Below, one piece after another: positions 32,701-33,052 of a stretch of DNA of 33,052 nt (position 1 is the first letter of the stretch; the number at the start of each line of letters is the position of its first letter). The notes under the pieces were generated by a model. It searched no databases. It was not told where the DNA came from and saw only the letters and a program-made list of their open reading frames with translations. Source of the stretch: Gammaproteobacteria bacterium HGW-Gammaproteobacteria-3 (GTDB taxonomy: Bacteria; Pseudomonadota; Gammaproteobacteria; Methylococcales; Methylomonadaceae); the NCBI GenBank assembly GCA_002843155.1, contig PGZD01000028.1, positions 1 through 33,052 of the forward strand. The letters run 5' to 3'. A program made the position numbers and the translations under genes.

Positions 32701-32809
32701 CATCGGCGGCCTTTCTTCCTCGACCTTACTCAATTTATTGCTGTTGCCCGTTATTTTGTTACGCTATGGCAAGTTTGAAGCAGACTTCAAACACTCTCCG
32801 GCAAAATGA
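29705..32809 (+). CDS. RND heavy-metal-efflux-type inner-membrane pump (CzcA/CusA-like)
   Basis: The protein is 1034 residues, typical of HME-RND pumps. The first helix and [21 protein letters not shown] are family standard. Central helix 4 reads [30 protein letters not shown]: the acidic proton-relay residues are present, but with an uncommon E-V-V-D-D-x3-D-x-E-N pattern rather than the usual G-M-V-V-D-x-A-V-V-x-V-E-N. The periplasmic porter domain ends by about 330, and the second half repeats the arrangement ([20 protein letters not shown]). Substrate (copper/silver or zinc/cobalt type) is not evident. Together with the adaptor it forms an efflux unit lacking a local outer-membrane factor. 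Confidence 0.9.
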   Translation: [1034 protein letters not shown]

Positions 32810-32997
32810 AATATTATCCGCATTTGCCCTATTTTTTGTGCGTCAAATTTCGGCCTGCCTGCCGGTAGGCGCGGCACAAGCTGATGTGATGCTGAACACC
32901 CCGACACTGAAATTGGGTTAAATCAGGTATAAAATTACACCGAAACAAGGCGCAAAAAAAACCCAAGTGAGATAACTCACTTGGGTTTTGGTTTTAA
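32810..32997. other. Region between the RND pump gene and the 5S rRNA 3' end
   Basis: No gene is seen. It holds a short stem (GCCTGCCTGCCGGTAGGC, about 32855-32872) and the terminator at 32954-32993. Confidence 0.5.
32954..32993. terminator. Bidirectional terminator for the rRNA operon and RND genes
   Basis: ACCCAAGTGAG (32961-32971) pairs with CTCACTTGGGT (32976-32986) over an ATAA loop. Seven As on the left give a T-run for the minus-strand rRNA transcript. TTTTGGTTTT on the right gives a T-rich tract for plus-strand transcripts from the RND operon. Confidence 0.88.
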
Positions 32998-33052
32998 ATG
33001 CCGGGCAATTCCCTACTTTCGCATGGGAAACTCCCACACTATCATCGGCGCT
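32998..33052 (-). rRNA. rrf: 5S ribosomal RNA, 3' part (cut by the window edge)
   Basis: Read on the minus strand, the sequence has the 5S 3' domain: GCGCCGATGATAGTGTGGGA, then CCCATGCGAAAGTAGGGAAT and TGCCCGGCAT at the end. Only about 55 bases are inside the window, and the rest extends beyond 33052. The end at 32998 is set by the GGCAT that closes the 5S stem. A strong terminator follows. Confidence 0.93.

Overview
This window reads as part of a gammaproteobacterial chromosome of about 50% GC. The E. coli-like MsrA N-terminus, the HslO, RegB/RegA, GcvH, MazG and DgkA complement, and the gene content for haem d1, copper-type secreted proteins and heavy-metal RND efflux would suit a Methylococcales-like methanotroph. 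That placement is inference, because no taxonomic marker such as pmoA or 16S is present. The only rRNA is the 3' end of a 5S gene on the minus strand at the right edge.

Layout. (1) 1-1019 is mostly non-coding, with a gene remnant, a 42-residue one-helix membrane protein (395-523) and a terminator-like hairpin. (2) 1020-2792 (-) is an SLC13-type permease with TrkA-C domains. (3) 3006-3746 (-) is a two-gene unit, a 57-residue membrane peptide and a Cys-rich secreted protein, behind a strong promoter that carries two operator-like repeats. (4) 3906-4466 (-) is a MarR-family regulator with a four-Cys tail. It diverges from a DUF2024 gene whose promoter overlaps a perfect 27-bp palindrome with the same core as the operators in (3). 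(5) 4985-10333 (+) is a haem d1 cluster: a cytochrome cd1 protein with mixed NirS/NirN character, a class I cytochrome c, NirC, NirF and NirD-NirL-NirG-NirH. NirJ and NirE are absent.

(6) 11023-11829 (+) is a YcnI/DUF1775-like secreted protein with a predicted N-terminal histidine. (7) 12137-12543 is rpmB-rpmG, convergent with (8) 12624-14021 (-), a double cyclic-nucleotide-binding, rhodanese and coiled-coil protein. (9) 14661-21247 (+) is the most intriguing block: a secreted protein with a predicted mature N-terminal His, a TlpA-like thioredoxin, a tiny DUF4266 lipoprotein ending in a Gly5-Cys-Gly-Cys motif, an 884-residue DUF3570/beta-barrel protein with His- and Met-rich stretches, an ApbE-type flavin transferase without a signal peptide, and a membrane spermidine-synthase-like protein. 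The non-coding regions before genes 11023 and 14661 share two long AT-rich near-identical motifs, so I infer co-regulation of a metal-handling (probably copper) regulon.

(10) 21372-23017 (-) is a lipoprotein and hslO, divergent from msrA (+). (11) 23927-25874 (+) is a RegB/RegA redox two-component pair. (12) 25897-28626 (-) holds mazG, a PfkB-family sugar/nucleoside kinase, dgkA and gcvH. A cluster of DnaA boxes lies between gcvH and dgkA. (13) 28685-32809 (+) is an RND heavy-metal-type efflux adaptor and pump, ending at a bidirectional terminator shared with the 5S rRNA gene.

How the genes may work together. The MarR regulator probably represses DUF2024, possibly with the downstream haem d1 genes, and also the small membrane/Cys-rich pair. 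RegB/RegA supplies redox sensing. The two N-terminal-His proteins and the DUF3570 operon look like an envelope metal-handling module. These links rest on shared sequence motifs and gene order only.
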